Source: Actinokineospora spheciospongiae (lineage in GTDB: Bacteria; Actinomycetota; Actinomycetes; Mycobacteriales; Pseudonocardiaceae). Taken from it: a stretch of DNA of 49,275 nucleotides. Of this stretch, positions 32,840 to 41,078 are shown in pieces. The translations under genes were made by a program, and so were the position numbers. The notes under the pieces were generated by a model. That model was not told the origin of the DNA and ran no database searches. It saw nothing but the letters and a program-made list of their open reading frames with translations. The first letter of the stretch is position 1; every line of letters starts with the position of its first letter. The stretch lies in assembly GCF_000564855.1 (NCBI RefSeq), contig NZ_AYXG01000185.1, forward strand, positions 1-49,275, given 5' to 3'.

Positions 32840-33304
32840 GTGACCTCCTCGATCTTCCTGGTCCGCTGCCCACCGGGGAGACAGGCCCGGCGGGCTCCGC
32901 TTACGGCGTTCCGACGCGGGTCACGCGGTGAAGACCCGATCGGAGCAACCCCGTGCCGGTGTCCGGGGACCGCCGCCTCATTCGGACGGTGGAACGACAC
33001 CGGAGTCGAAGGCGTCCCCGGCGGCCGTAGCCGCCCTGTTCGAGGAACGCGATCCCGACGGGGGATTCCGGTACGCCTCCGTTCTCCGAGGGTGGGCGGT
33101 CGGACCCTGGTCACTGTACCTAACGACTGTTAGGGTGAGCTGCCGTGGTGGCGGACGGACCTCCGCCTCTCCCGGTGTGCGCACAACCGTGGCTGCGGAC
33201 GCCGCAGCAACGCTCGGGATGTGCGTGATGAAGGTATGACGGCCTCCATCACCCTGGGCGGGGGCCCTGTTCGTCCTGTGCTGTGCAGAAATCGAGGAGT
33301 TCCC
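32840..33304. promoter_or_regulatory. Upstream region of the first polyester hydrolase, with a palindrome
   Basis: A 465-base gap between divergent genes. The perfect palindrome CCTAAC-GACT-GTTAGG at 33119-33134 lies in an AT-richer patch 170 bases before the hydrolase start and resembles a TetR-type operator. A 34-codon frame (GTG 33136 to 33239) follows directly; it could be a leader but has no protein-like features. The left half holds nothing recognised. Confidence 0.45.
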
Positions 33305-34186
33305 ATGCAACGACGCATCTTCGCCAAGGCGGGCATCGCCGCCGCCGCGGTCGCGGTCGCGACCGCGGCCCTGGCAGGCCCCCAGGCCTTCGCGGGCGAG
33401 GGCCCCGGCGCCGCCGTGGTCGCCTTCGCCGGGCACGCCAAGGGGCCCGCTCCCACCGAGCAGTCCGTGGGCGCGCAGCGGGGTCCGTTCGCGACGGACA
33501 AACTGGTCGTCCCGGCCCAGGCGGGCCGCGGGTTCAACAAGGGCACGATCTACTACCCGGACGACACCTCGCAGGGCACCTTCGGCGCGGTCGCGGTCAT
33601 CCCCGGCTTCCTCGAGGGCGAGTCGGCCATCTCCTGGCTCGGCCCGACGCTGGCCTCGCACGGGTTCGTCGTGCTGACCCTCGCGCCCAACGCCACCACC
33701 GACTACCCCGAGCCGCGCAGCGACCAGTTGCTCGCCGCCGTGGACTGGCTCGCCAACCAGTCCCCGGTCAAGGACCGCGTCGACCCCGCCCGCCTCGCCG
33801 TCGCGGGCCACTCGATGGGTGGCGGCGGAACCCTCATCGCCGCCTCCAAGAACCCGGCCCTGAAAGCGGCCGTGCCGCTGGCGCCCTGGAACCTGTACTC
33901 GGACTTTTCCGACGTCACCGTGCCCACGCTGATCGTCGGTGCGGGCCGGGACTTCATCGCCCCCGCCGTCATGCACGCCACCCCCATGTACAACTCGCTC
34001 AAGGCCAAGCAGGACCAGGGCTACCTCAAGCTCAAGAACGCCGACCACTTCACCACCAACCGCTACGACGCCACCGTCACCGCGTACACCGTCTCCTGGC
34101 TCAAGCGCTACGTCGACGAGGACACCCGCTACTCGCAGTTCCTCTGCCCCGTCAAGTCCGGTTTCCAACTGACCTGCCCCGTCTGA
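33305..34186 (+). CDS. Secreted polyester hydrolase (cutinase/PETase family), copy 1
   Basis: A 293-aa exported alpha/beta hydrolase of the actinomycete cutinase type, the family that includes Thermobifida cutinases and Ideonella PETase. Signal peptide to about residue 30 (RRIFAKAG then a hydrophobic core, cleavage near AFA). Seen: KGTIYYPDD, the oxyanion segment VIPGFLEGESAISWLG (Phe where Thermobifida has Tyr), SHGFVVLTL, nucleophile Ser170 in AGHSMGGGGT, APWNL with the substrate-clamp Trp, Asp216 in GAGRDFIAP, and His248 in NADHF. Cys281 and Cys291 would form the C-terminal disulfide. ATG 33305 follows GAGGAG. Expected substrates are cutin, aliphatic polyesters or triglycerides; activity on PET is only possible, not shown. 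Confidence 0.88.
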   Translation: MQRRIFAKAGIAAAAVAVATAALAGPQAFAGEGPGAAVVAFAGHAKGPAPTEQSVGAQRGPFATDKLVVPAQAGRGFNKGTIYYPDDTSQGTFGAVAVIPGFLEGESAISWLGPTLASHGFVVLTLAPNATTDYPEPRSDQLLAAVDWLANQSPVKDRVDPARLAVAGHSMGGGGTLIAASKNPALKAAVPLAPWNLYSDFSDVTVPTLIVGAGRDFIAPAVMHATPMYNSLKAKQDQGYLKLKNADHFTTNRYDATVTAYTVSWLKRYVDEDTRYSQFLCPVKSGFQLTCPV

Positions 34187-34195
34187 GCGAACACC

Positions 34196-34232
34196 CGCGC
34201 CGCACGGACCCCACCGGGGTCCGTGCGGCGCG
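34196..34232. terminator. Perfect bidirectional terminator
   Basis: A 17-bp perfect stem (CGCGCCGCACGGACCCC with its complement) and a 3-nt loop, midway between the two converging hydrolase genes. Confidence 0.85.
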
Positions 34233-34266
34233 TTCCATCGGCCGACACGATCTCCGCGGGCCTGGA

Positions 34267-35166
34267 TCAGCCGAAGGGGCAGTTGCTGCGGTACTGGGTC
34301 ACCTTGTCGCCCTTGGGGCCGGGGCAGAGGAAGCGGGTGTAGCGGGTGTCGCCGTCGACGAACCTCTTCATCCAGGACACGGCCAGGGTGCTGACGAGGG
34401 GCGTCGACCTGGTGAAGGTGAGGTGGTCGGCCTCGGTGAGTTCGGCGAAGGCCTTGCGGGTCGAATCCGGCAGGCCCTCGTACATGGGGATGGAGAAGTT
34501 GTCGACGGGGGCGGTCTTGTCCTTGCCGCCGCCCACGAGCGCGGTCGGGACCCCGACGCCGGACCAGTTGCTCACCACCGACCAGGGGGCCATGGCGAAC
34601 GCCGCCTTGAGCGAGGGGTTGGAGCGGGCGGCGAAGAGCGCGCCACCACCGCCGAGCGAGTGACCCGCCACGGCGAGCCGGTTGGTGTCGATGCGGCGCC
34701 GGACCTCGGCGGGTGCCTGGCGGGTGAGGTGGTCCAGCGCGGCTTGGAGTTGCCTGCCCCGTTCCGGGGCGTTGTCGTCGTTGGCGATGTTGGACATGGC
34801 GATGGTCACGAACCCGTGCGTGGCCAGACCCCTTGCGAGCCACCCGATCGACGCCTGGACCGAGCCGCCGCCGGGGCTGACCGCCACGACGCCGAACGTG
34901 CCCTGGCTGGTGTCCCTGGGGTAGAAGATCCGCCCGCCACCGAATCCCGGGCCGTCCTCGGCGGAGACATCGCTGTAGGAGACCGAGAACGGCCCGTTTC
35001 CGCCCACGCTGTCCGCGGTGGGCGCCGGTCCCCGCTCGTACGGGTTCGCCGCCGCTGCCGTCGTCGGAAGCCCCTCGGTCGCGGAAGCGGTCGAGACGAC
35101 GCCCGCCACCGAGGTGACGGACAAGATCGCGGCGATCAGGAGAATGCGGATTCTGCTCGTGGTCAT
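34267..35166 (-). CDS. Secreted polyester hydrolase (cutinase/PETase family), copy 2
   Basis: A 299-aa exported paralogue of the hydrolase it converges on. After a signal peptide (about 1-31, ending near ASA), the mature part opens ANPYERGPAPT, the characteristic start of Thermobifida-type cutinases. Catalytic residues fall on the same numbers as in copy 1: Ser170 in AGHSLGGGG, Asp216 in GGKDKTAP and His248 in EADHLTF. The oxyanion loop reads SPGGGSVQASIGW, with Gly where the aromatic clamp residue (Tyr/Phe) normally sits, which should widen or weaken the binding groove. DTRYTRFLCPGP and a final NCPF supply the C-terminal disulfide. ATG 35166 follows GGAGG. The two copies have diverged considerably in the binding loops, suggesting different polymers. 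Confidence 0.88.
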   Translation of the reverse strand: MTTSRIRILLIAAILSVTSVAGVVSTASATEGLPTTAAAANPYERGPAPTADSVGGNGPFSVSYSDVSAEDGPGFGGGRIFYPRDTSQGTFGVVAVSPGGGSVQASIGWLARGLATHGFVTIAMSNIANDDNAPERGRQLQAALDHLTRQAPAEVRRRIDTNRLAVAGHSLGGGGALFAARSNPSLKAAFAMAPWSVVSNWSGVGVPTALVGGGKDKTAPVDNFSIPMYEGLPDSTRKAFAELTEADHLTFTRSTPLVSTLAVSWMKRFVDGDTRYTRFLCPGPKGDKVTQYRSNCPFG

Positions 35167-35439
35167 GGGATTTCCTCCACCTCGTGGGAGTCCAACCGGG
35201 ACGGTGAGAGTCTTGGTCGCCGGGCAGTGGAAAAACAAGTGGGTCGGCCCACAATCGAAGACAACTTCCCGAGAACGACCGGTGAAGGCCAATTGTGGAT
35301 CAAGAATCCCGCGGGCCTGTTTGTTTTCGCGGACGTAGTTCAAATTAGTGCGTAATTATACGTACCAATCGCACGTCAGGCCATGATCCCCGACCGAGCC
35401 ACGAGCCTGGTGTCCGATCAGGATGGACGCACGGTAGGC

Positions 35440-36098
35440 GAACAATGATCCACATCCATGTCAATCCGGGACATGGCTGCAACGAAAGAGTGAATTCCGG
35501 CCCGTTGCGCCCAGCGCGTACGCGACCGGCGAGCATTGCGGGACGAATGGCGAACGCCGTGGCGCCCGCGCTCGCGCATCCCGACCACCCCGTACCCGCC
35601 CGGCCCGGCTGGTGCCTGCCCGCCCCACCGTCGTCCACGACGTCGATCCGCAACCGGTCGCCGGACCAGCGCACCGAGACCTCGGCGCGGGCAGCGGGGC
35701 CCGCGTGCTCGACCACGTTCGTCAGTCCCTCCTGGACGATCCGGTACGCGACCAGCGAGAGCCCCGGCTCGACCGGGCTCGGCGGTGGTCGCACGGCGAG
35801 CCGGACCTCGAGCCCGCCCGCCCGCACCCGCTCGACGAGCGCGGGCACGTCCGCCAGGCCGGGTTGCGGCGGCGCCAGGTCAGCGGGGACCCCCGGCCCG
35901 TCCCGCAGCACCCCGAGCACCCGCCGGATGTCGCCCAGCGCCTGCCGGGCGCAGTCCCCGATCGTGGCCAGCGCGGCCCGCCCGGCTTCGGGCGACGCCA
36001 CGGCCGCGTACCGCCCCCCGTCCGCCTGCGCGATCACCACCGCGAGCGAGTGGGCGATGGTGTCGTGCATCTCCCTGGCCCGAACGGGGCAGCCGGGA
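35440..36098 (-). pseudogene. Decayed NarL-type histidine kinase
   Basis: The frame contains the phosphoacceptor segment REMHDTIAHSLAVVIAQADG, IRRVLGVLRDG and the N box RIVQEGLTNVVEHAGPAARA, followed by DRLRIDVVDDGG. No membrane or start region precedes the phosphoacceptor: the frame simply emerges from the end of the neighbouring peptidase gene. Past the N box the G-box motif GYGVVGMRERG is found only in another frame, and the tail GRNGPEFTLSLQP returns to the first, so at least two frameshifts exist. No response regulator remains. The kinase cannot be functional. Confidence 0.8.
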
Positions 36099-37632
36099 CT
36101 ACGCGGGGCAGGTGGTGTCGGTCGCCGGTCGCACACCGTCGAGCAGGTACCGGTGCACCGCGTCGTCCACGCACGCGCTGCGGTTCTGGTACGCCTGGTG
36201 TCGGAACGCGCCCGGTTGGGTGACCATGCGGGACCCGGCCAACGCCCGGTGCATCACCAACTGGCCGGAGTGCGGCGTGATCGGGGTCGCCCGCGTTGCC
36301 CACCACGAGCACCGGGACGTCGCTGTGGATCGTCGTGGTCGGCTCGGCGGGGCGGGTCGGCCAGAACGCGCAGGGCGTGATGTTGTGGGCGAGCGGCCCG
36401 AACAGCGGGTCGTCCGCCCGGTGCGCCCGGATGTCCCGCAAGTACGTTCCCGGCTCGCGCGACACCTCGCGGTCCCCGCACAGGATCGGCAGGCCGACGC
36501 GGTCGGCCGCGGGCCCGGAGCCCGTGAACAGCCCGGTGAGGAGTTCGGCGAACGCGGGCGAGGGCGTGACCGCGGCACCGTCGGCCGCGTCGCGCAGCGT
36601 CCGCACCACGTCGGCGGCGGGGGCGTGGAACTCGTCGCCGTCCTCGGCGACCTGGATCAGCATGATGTACGGAACGGTGTGGGCATCCACCCGGAACCCG
36701 CCGACCCGCAGCGGGTACCGCCCGGAGACCCGGGCGATGCGGTCGACGGTGGTCAGGACGTCGTCGGCGGTGGCACCGAGCCCGTACGTCGCGTCGTGGT
36801 CGGCGGCCCAGGCGGCGAAGTGCTCGAGCGCCGCGGTGGCGGTGGGTCCGTTGTGGACGAACGGGTTCGGCCCGAGCACGGTCGGGTCGGGCGAGCTGTC
36901 CAGGACGAACCGGTCGACCCGGTCCGGGAACATCTGGAGGTAGACCGCGCCGAGGTAGGCGCCGTAGGACCCGCTCTCGTAGGAGATCCTCGGCTCACCG
37001 AGGACGGCCCTGACCAGGTCCATGTCCCGGGCGGTGTTGCGAGTGGTGGCGTGGGGGAACAGGTTCCGCTGGTCGCCCCGGTCGCAACCGGCCGCCTGCA
37101 CCCTGGCGAGCTCGACGCTCCGCTCGAACGAGCGCCGGTCCGGGCCCGCGCCGCGGATGAACGTGTCGGATCGCCAGTCGCAGCGCAAGGGCGTGCTGCG
37201 CCACGTGAACCGCGGGTCGATGCCTATCACGTCGTAGCGCGCGCGGATGCCGGTGTTGTCGGCGAAGGCCACCGGCTGCCCGATGCCCGAGCCGCCCGGT
37301 CCGCCGCCATTGGTGAACAGCGCGCCGCGCCGGCGAACCGGGTCGGCGGCCGGGATGCGGGACACCGCCAGCCTGATCGTCCGCCCACCCGGCCGGCCGT
37401 AGTCCAACGGGACCGCGACGTCGCCGCAACGCCCACCCGCGGCGTCCACCAGCGCACCGACCCGGTCGTCCGACCCGTTCTGACAACCGTGCCAGTCGAT
37501 GACCTGGCGGTCGAACCGAACCAGCCCTTCAGCGGCCGATGCCGTGCCCGCCTGCACGGCGCAGGCCAGGATGCCGACGGCCGCGCCGAACGCGACCAGC
37601 GAACCCGTCCTGTGCTTGGAAGTGGTCAACAT
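36099..37632 (-). pseudogene. S33 peptidase (Tap-like) with a single-base frameshift
   Basis: A secreted alpha/beta-hydrolase peptidase, about 510 residues if repaired. Signal peptide (KHRTGSLVAFGAAVGILACA), VPLDYGRPGGRTI, LFTNGGGPGGSGIGQP, and the nucleophile elbow ESGSYGAYLG are all in one frame. After VLVVGNAGDP the frame is lost: the DNA reads GACCCCGATCACG where GACCCCATCACG is expected, one extra G near 36281. In the next frame the conserved tail resumes with ITPHSGQLVMHRALAGSRMV and SACVDDAVHRYLLDG to the stop at 36099. Asp and His of the triad lie at and after the break. This is either a recent inactivation or a sequencing error. ATG 37632 is the likely start; an in-frame ATG lies six codons upstream. 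Confidence 0.8.
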
Positions 37633-38019
37633 GCTCGGAGCTTCCCGCATCGCCGTGCGGTGGCGCCTCCGCCGCCGGACCGATCCTGCCTCTGCCCCAG
37701 GGCAGACCGGCCCGCCGCGGTCGTCCGCCACGCGCCAGCGACTCTGCGCGATGCGCTAGGAGGCGAGGAAGACGCCGACCTGCATGCGGGTGACCAGGCT
37801 GTCCGGCGCGCCGTTGGCGACGACCCGACCCATGGGCGCGGTGGGCAGACCTGCGGACAACGCCGCCGCCGAGAGCCCCACCGCCTCCTGCAAACGCGAG
37901 ACGTTCCGCTGTTCGTGGCGGGAGCCGGACTCGTTCGGATAGGCACCGGCGGCGGCAATTCGACCCACAAGCGCTCGAAGTCCCTCTCCGAGCCTGCCTC
38001 CAAGTCGCCCCAGGCGTCG
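37633..38019. other. Gene-poor interval with one unconvincing small frame
   Basis: A 70-codon minus-strand frame (37756-37968) reads GLSAAALSAGLPTAPMGRVV and SLVTRMQVGVFLAS. It has no clear ribosome site and no recognised family. It may be the end of a lost gene. Nothing else is seen. Confidence 0.3.
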
Positions 38020-38427
38020 TCAGAGTTGCTGGTCCCCGCGTGGGCTGGGTGCGGGATGCCGCAGGGCTTCCTCGATGCTGCTCACCGCGGGCAGCGAGGT
38101 GCCGAGCACGCCGGTCAGGTCCAAAGCGCGGCGCACGGCCTGGCCCTCGTCCAGGCAGAGCAGCAGTTCGACGCCGCGCAGGCTGCAGCTGGCACTGAGC
38201 AGCATCAGCGCTGAGATGCCGACCGAGGACAAGAACGCCACGGCCCGCAGGTCCACAACGAGCAATGCCGCCCCGGCGCGCACCGCCGCCACCGCTGCGC
38301 GCTCCCACTGCGTCCGGACCCCGTCGGCAGTGCTCATGTCCACATCGCAGGTGGTGGTCACCACCACCGCTCTGCCATCGGCCACCACCTCGAAGGTGTT
38401 CTCGCCCGACTCCCGCGCCTCATCCAT
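38020..38427 (-). CDS. STAS-domain anti-sigma-factor antagonist
   Basis: A 135-aa protein with one STAS fold. CDVDMSTADGVRTQWERAA and the strand ALLVVDLRAVAFLSSVGISA are typical of SpoIIAA/RsbV-type antagonists; the phospho-acceptor Ser lies in FLSSVGIS. Unphosphorylated protein would bind an anti-sigma kinase and free a stress sigma factor. Its partner kinase and phosphatase are not nearby; the only PP2C phosphatase in the window is a fragment 22 kb away. ATG 38427. It lies in a region of decay but appears intact. Confidence 0.85.
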   Translation of the reverse strand: MDEARESGENTFEVVADGRAVVVTTTCDVDMSTADGVRTQWERAAVAAVRAGAALLVVDLRAVAFLSSVGISALMLLSASCSLRGVELLLCLDEGQAVRRALDLTGVLGTSLPAVSSIEEALRHPAPSPRGDQQL

Positions 38428-39035
38428 GGCACCAAGTCAAACACCCGGAAAGCCTACGCGCTGGGCGACCAGAGGGCGCGTCGTGCGCGTTCGACGGTGG
38501 CCGGGGTCGACCTGCTTGTCGAAGCGGTCCAGTGCGGCTTGTTGGCTGGTGCGGTGCGGGCTGCGCGGTCTTCGGTGTTCTGCCGTGAGGTGTGCGCGGC
38601 GATCTGGGATTGCAGAGTGCATTGCGCTGGTGTCATTGAATCCACGGTCCCAGCACACTGCCTTCGTGGCAACGGTTCGCGAAGCCGCGTGTCAGCAGAC
38701 CCGGGCGTGCGGTCGAACTCGGCGACCGCTGAAGGCGTCTTGCACCCAGCGAAGGTCAAGTGCAGGGCCATCGCCTCGGCGGGGTAATGCGGGTGGGGCC
38801 AGTCCCCGGCTGTGAGGTCGGCGGCGAGGTCGCCGCAGGCATGTCGCCTTGGTGTTCGAGGCGGTGTGCAGGGCGGCGGCGGTGCGCGGGGTGACTTGCA
38901 ATCCGGAGCAACGGTCTCGCGATCGGTGCCACCGGTCGCGGATGCCGAGTCGTTGTGACTCGTGTCGCATCCGCGATTGTTGGCTCGAGATGGCAGAAGA
39001 CTGGCTTCCCAACCCGAGATGTCGAAAGTAGGACC
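38428..39035. other. Gene-poor interval with decayed sequence
   Basis: About 600 bases with no complete gene. On the minus strand, protein-like pieces occur in alternating frames: GDWPHPHYPAEAMALHLTF in one, LDRFDKQVDP in another and VERARRALWSPSA in a third. The last two together look like the tail of a short actinobacterial protein split by a frameshift. I cannot assign a family. Confidence 0.35.
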
Positions 39036-39206
39036 ATGGAGACCGTTCACCTGCTGGCCGTGCGGTCGGATTCCTCGACGGTTCCGATCTTGTTGGAGGT
39101 CTTCGACGGCAACGAGACGGAGTTGAGGATGAGGCTGCCGAGCGGAAGTTGGCAGTCCTTTTCCGAGCCCAACCTGCCCGTGCCCGATGCGGGTGACATG
39201 ACGTAG
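39036..39206 (+). CDS. Possible 56-aa small protein
   Basis: A short frame opening METVHLLAVRSDSSTVPILL and containing FDGNETELRMRLPSGSW. Composition is protein-like (alternating hydrophobic and charged residues) and less GC-biased than the surroundings. AGTAGGA precedes ATG 39036. No family recognised. The next 226 bases to 39432 hold no gene I can support. Confidence 0.4.
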   Translation: METVHLLAVRSDSSTVPILLEVFDGNETELRMRLPSGSWQSFSEPNLPVPDAGDMT

Positions 39207-39432
39207 AGGAGCAGGATTGCGGGCGCGGGTGGACCGGGCGGTGTCGGCGTTCGACACCGGCTCGACGCGCCCGGGGACCCGGGGTGGGGTGTGGGCGGGG
39301 TGGTGCGGCCCGGTGTGGCGGGCGGTGCTCCGATCCGTTGACGGCGACCATGGTCGCCGCGTTGGCCGACGATCGGCGGGTCAGCGGTTTTGCGATCGCG
39401 TGTTGAACCGCGGTCGATCCGAGGACGGGCGC

Positions 39433-40980
39433 TCACTGGTAGGAGATCATGAGAGGGGTGGGTTCGTACGCCATCGTCTGCTCGGGGGAGAGCAACGGCT
39501 GGTCCTCGTCGTAGAAGTTCTTCCAGCCCATGGCCACTCCCTCGGGGCGGGCTCGCACGACCAAGCGCCAGGTGGCGCTCTTCTGCCCGGTGCTGCCCTG
39601 GCCGTCCATGTGGATCACCATGGCCAGTTCGTCGTGCCCGGTGTCCAGGTCGGCCTCGTCGCGGATCATCGACAGGCGGAACTGGTGCAGCACGAACAGC
39701 TTCTGGGGCAGGCCGTGCGCGGCTGTGAGGTCGGCGAGCCACGCGGTGGTCCGGTTGACCTCCTCGGCGTCCACGCCGCCGATCTGCTCCAGCGGGAGCT
39801 GGTCCGGGCCGAGCTTCCACTCCGGGTCCACCGCGAGGCCGACGTGCGGCAGGCGCAGCAGCGGTTCGTAGCGCCGGGCCTGCGCCACCAGGTCCGCGCG
39901 CCCGGGTTGCAGGTCGAGCAGGACGTAGAGCCCCGCTTCGCCCGCCCGCTCGACCCAGGGGCGCAGCTTCTCGACCCCAGATTCCCCCGAGTAGTCGCCG
40001 TCGGCTCCGGGGGAGCCCTGGGCCACGGTGGCGATGATCTCGAACGCGGGCACCACGGGCACGTCGCTGAGCGGTGCGTAGTCCGCGGCCAGCTCCTTGA
40101 CCCGGTCGATGGCGCGTTCGACGCCCTGTTCGCCGAGCGCGCCCAGCGCGGGGGAGCCGGGGTGGCCGTAGAGGCAGACGAGTCGGCGGCCGGGGAGCAG
40201 CACCTGACCGCCACCGGGGAGTTGGTCGGCGCGGGTGGCGGTGTCGAGCCGGGCGCGCAACCTCGACGCGGGCCCGAAACCACCACCGAGGGCCAGCACG
40301 GTCGTCGGCGGGTGGGCTCGCAGGGCCGCGATGGTGTCCGGGTCGGCGCGCGGATCGGTGCCCCGCACGGTGACGACGCGGGCTCCCGCCGCGCGGGCGG
40401 TGGTGGCCGCGGCGGTGTCGGTGCGGGTGGTGTCGGTGTGGGTGGTGTCGACGAGCACGGTGAGGTCGACCGGTTGCGGGCGCTTCGTCACCGGGAGGTC
40501 GTCGGGCAGGTCGGTGGGCTGTTCCGCCCCGCCTGCGCCCGGGGCCACGGTCAGGACCGGGGCGGGCCCGACGCGTTCGAGTGCCGCGCGCAGCCCGTCG
40601 GTCCCGACGGCGAGCACGGTGTCCGGTGCGAGCCTGGCCAGTTCACGCCCGAGGGGGGCGTCGGGTGGATTCGCGGCGGCGCGCGGGAAGACCAGCATCG
40701 GCACGCCGAGCCGTTCAGCGACCGCGCTCGCGGTCATCGCCCCCGCGGCGTCGCCCTCGGTGGACACGACGACGACCGGGGAACGGCGGAAGAGCGCGGC
40801 GCTGACCGCGATCGCCGCACCCGGACCCGCGGCGACGTCGAGCACGGTGGTCGGCGCCGCGGGCACGACCACCGTGGCCGCGGTCCCCGCCCCGACGTCA
40901 CCGGGGTGCGTGGTGCAGCCCGCGAGGAGCACGATCGGTGCCGCGACGGCAACGCACAACCTGAACCCGGCTGATCGCAC
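39433..40980 (-). CDS. Lipoprotein with cell-wall-binding-like and TIM-barrel-like parts
   Basis: A 515-aa surface lipoprotein. The signal peptide ends in the lipobox VLLAGC, so Cys about residue 19 would be lipidated. The first ~200 residues contain repeats like the cwb2 cell-wall-binding family (AAIAVSAALFRRSPVVVVST, then ELARLAPDTVLAVGTDGLRA). The last ~280 look like an (alpha/beta)8 domain: RLVCLYGHPGSPALGALGEQ, VVPAFEIIATVAQGSPGADG, GLYVLLDLQPGRADL and VGLAVDPEW, with acidic residues at strand ends as in glycoside hydrolases. GTG 40980 follows AGAGGAAG. It lies 98 bases downstream of the BCCT transporter and is probably co-transcribed. Possible role in cell-envelope maintenance under osmotic stress; not established. 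Confidence 0.7.
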   Translation of the reverse strand: MRSAGFRLCVAVAAPIVLLAGCTTHPGDVGAGTAATVVVPAAPTTVLDVAAGPGAAIAVSAALFRRSPVVVVSTEGDAAGAMTASAVAERLGVPMLVFPRAAANPPDAPLGRELARLAPDTVLAVGTDGLRAALERVGPAPVLTVAPGAGGAEQPTDLPDDLPVTKRPQPVDLTVLVDTTHTDTTRTDTAAATTARAAGARVVTVRGTDPRADPDTIAALRAHPPTTVLALGGGFGPASRLRARLDTATRADQLPGGGQVLLPGRRLVCLYGHPGSPALGALGEQGVERAIDRVKELAADYAPLSDVPVVPAFEIIATVAQGSPGADGDYSGESGVEKLRPWVERAGEAGLYVLLDLQPGRADLVAQARRYEPLLRLPHVGLAVDPEWKLGPDQLPLEQIGGVDAEEVNRTTAWLADLTAAHGLPQKLFVLHQFRLSMIRDEADLDTGHDELAMVIHMDGQGSTGQKSATWRLVVRARPEGVAMGWKNFYDEDQPLLSPEQTMAYEPTPLMISYQ

Positions 40981-41078
40981 AGCACTTCCTCTTCCGCAGG
41001 TGGCCCGGACGCGCGGTGCCGGTTCCTCGGCACCGGGGGAGTGTAGGCCGGTCCGCGGCCCCGGCCCGCACTCCGCGC

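Noticed and set aside
38454-39257. 267-codon minus-strand protein
   Set aside because: Composition changes along its length, it has no ribosome site, and recognisable pieces lie in different frames; treated as decayed sequence.
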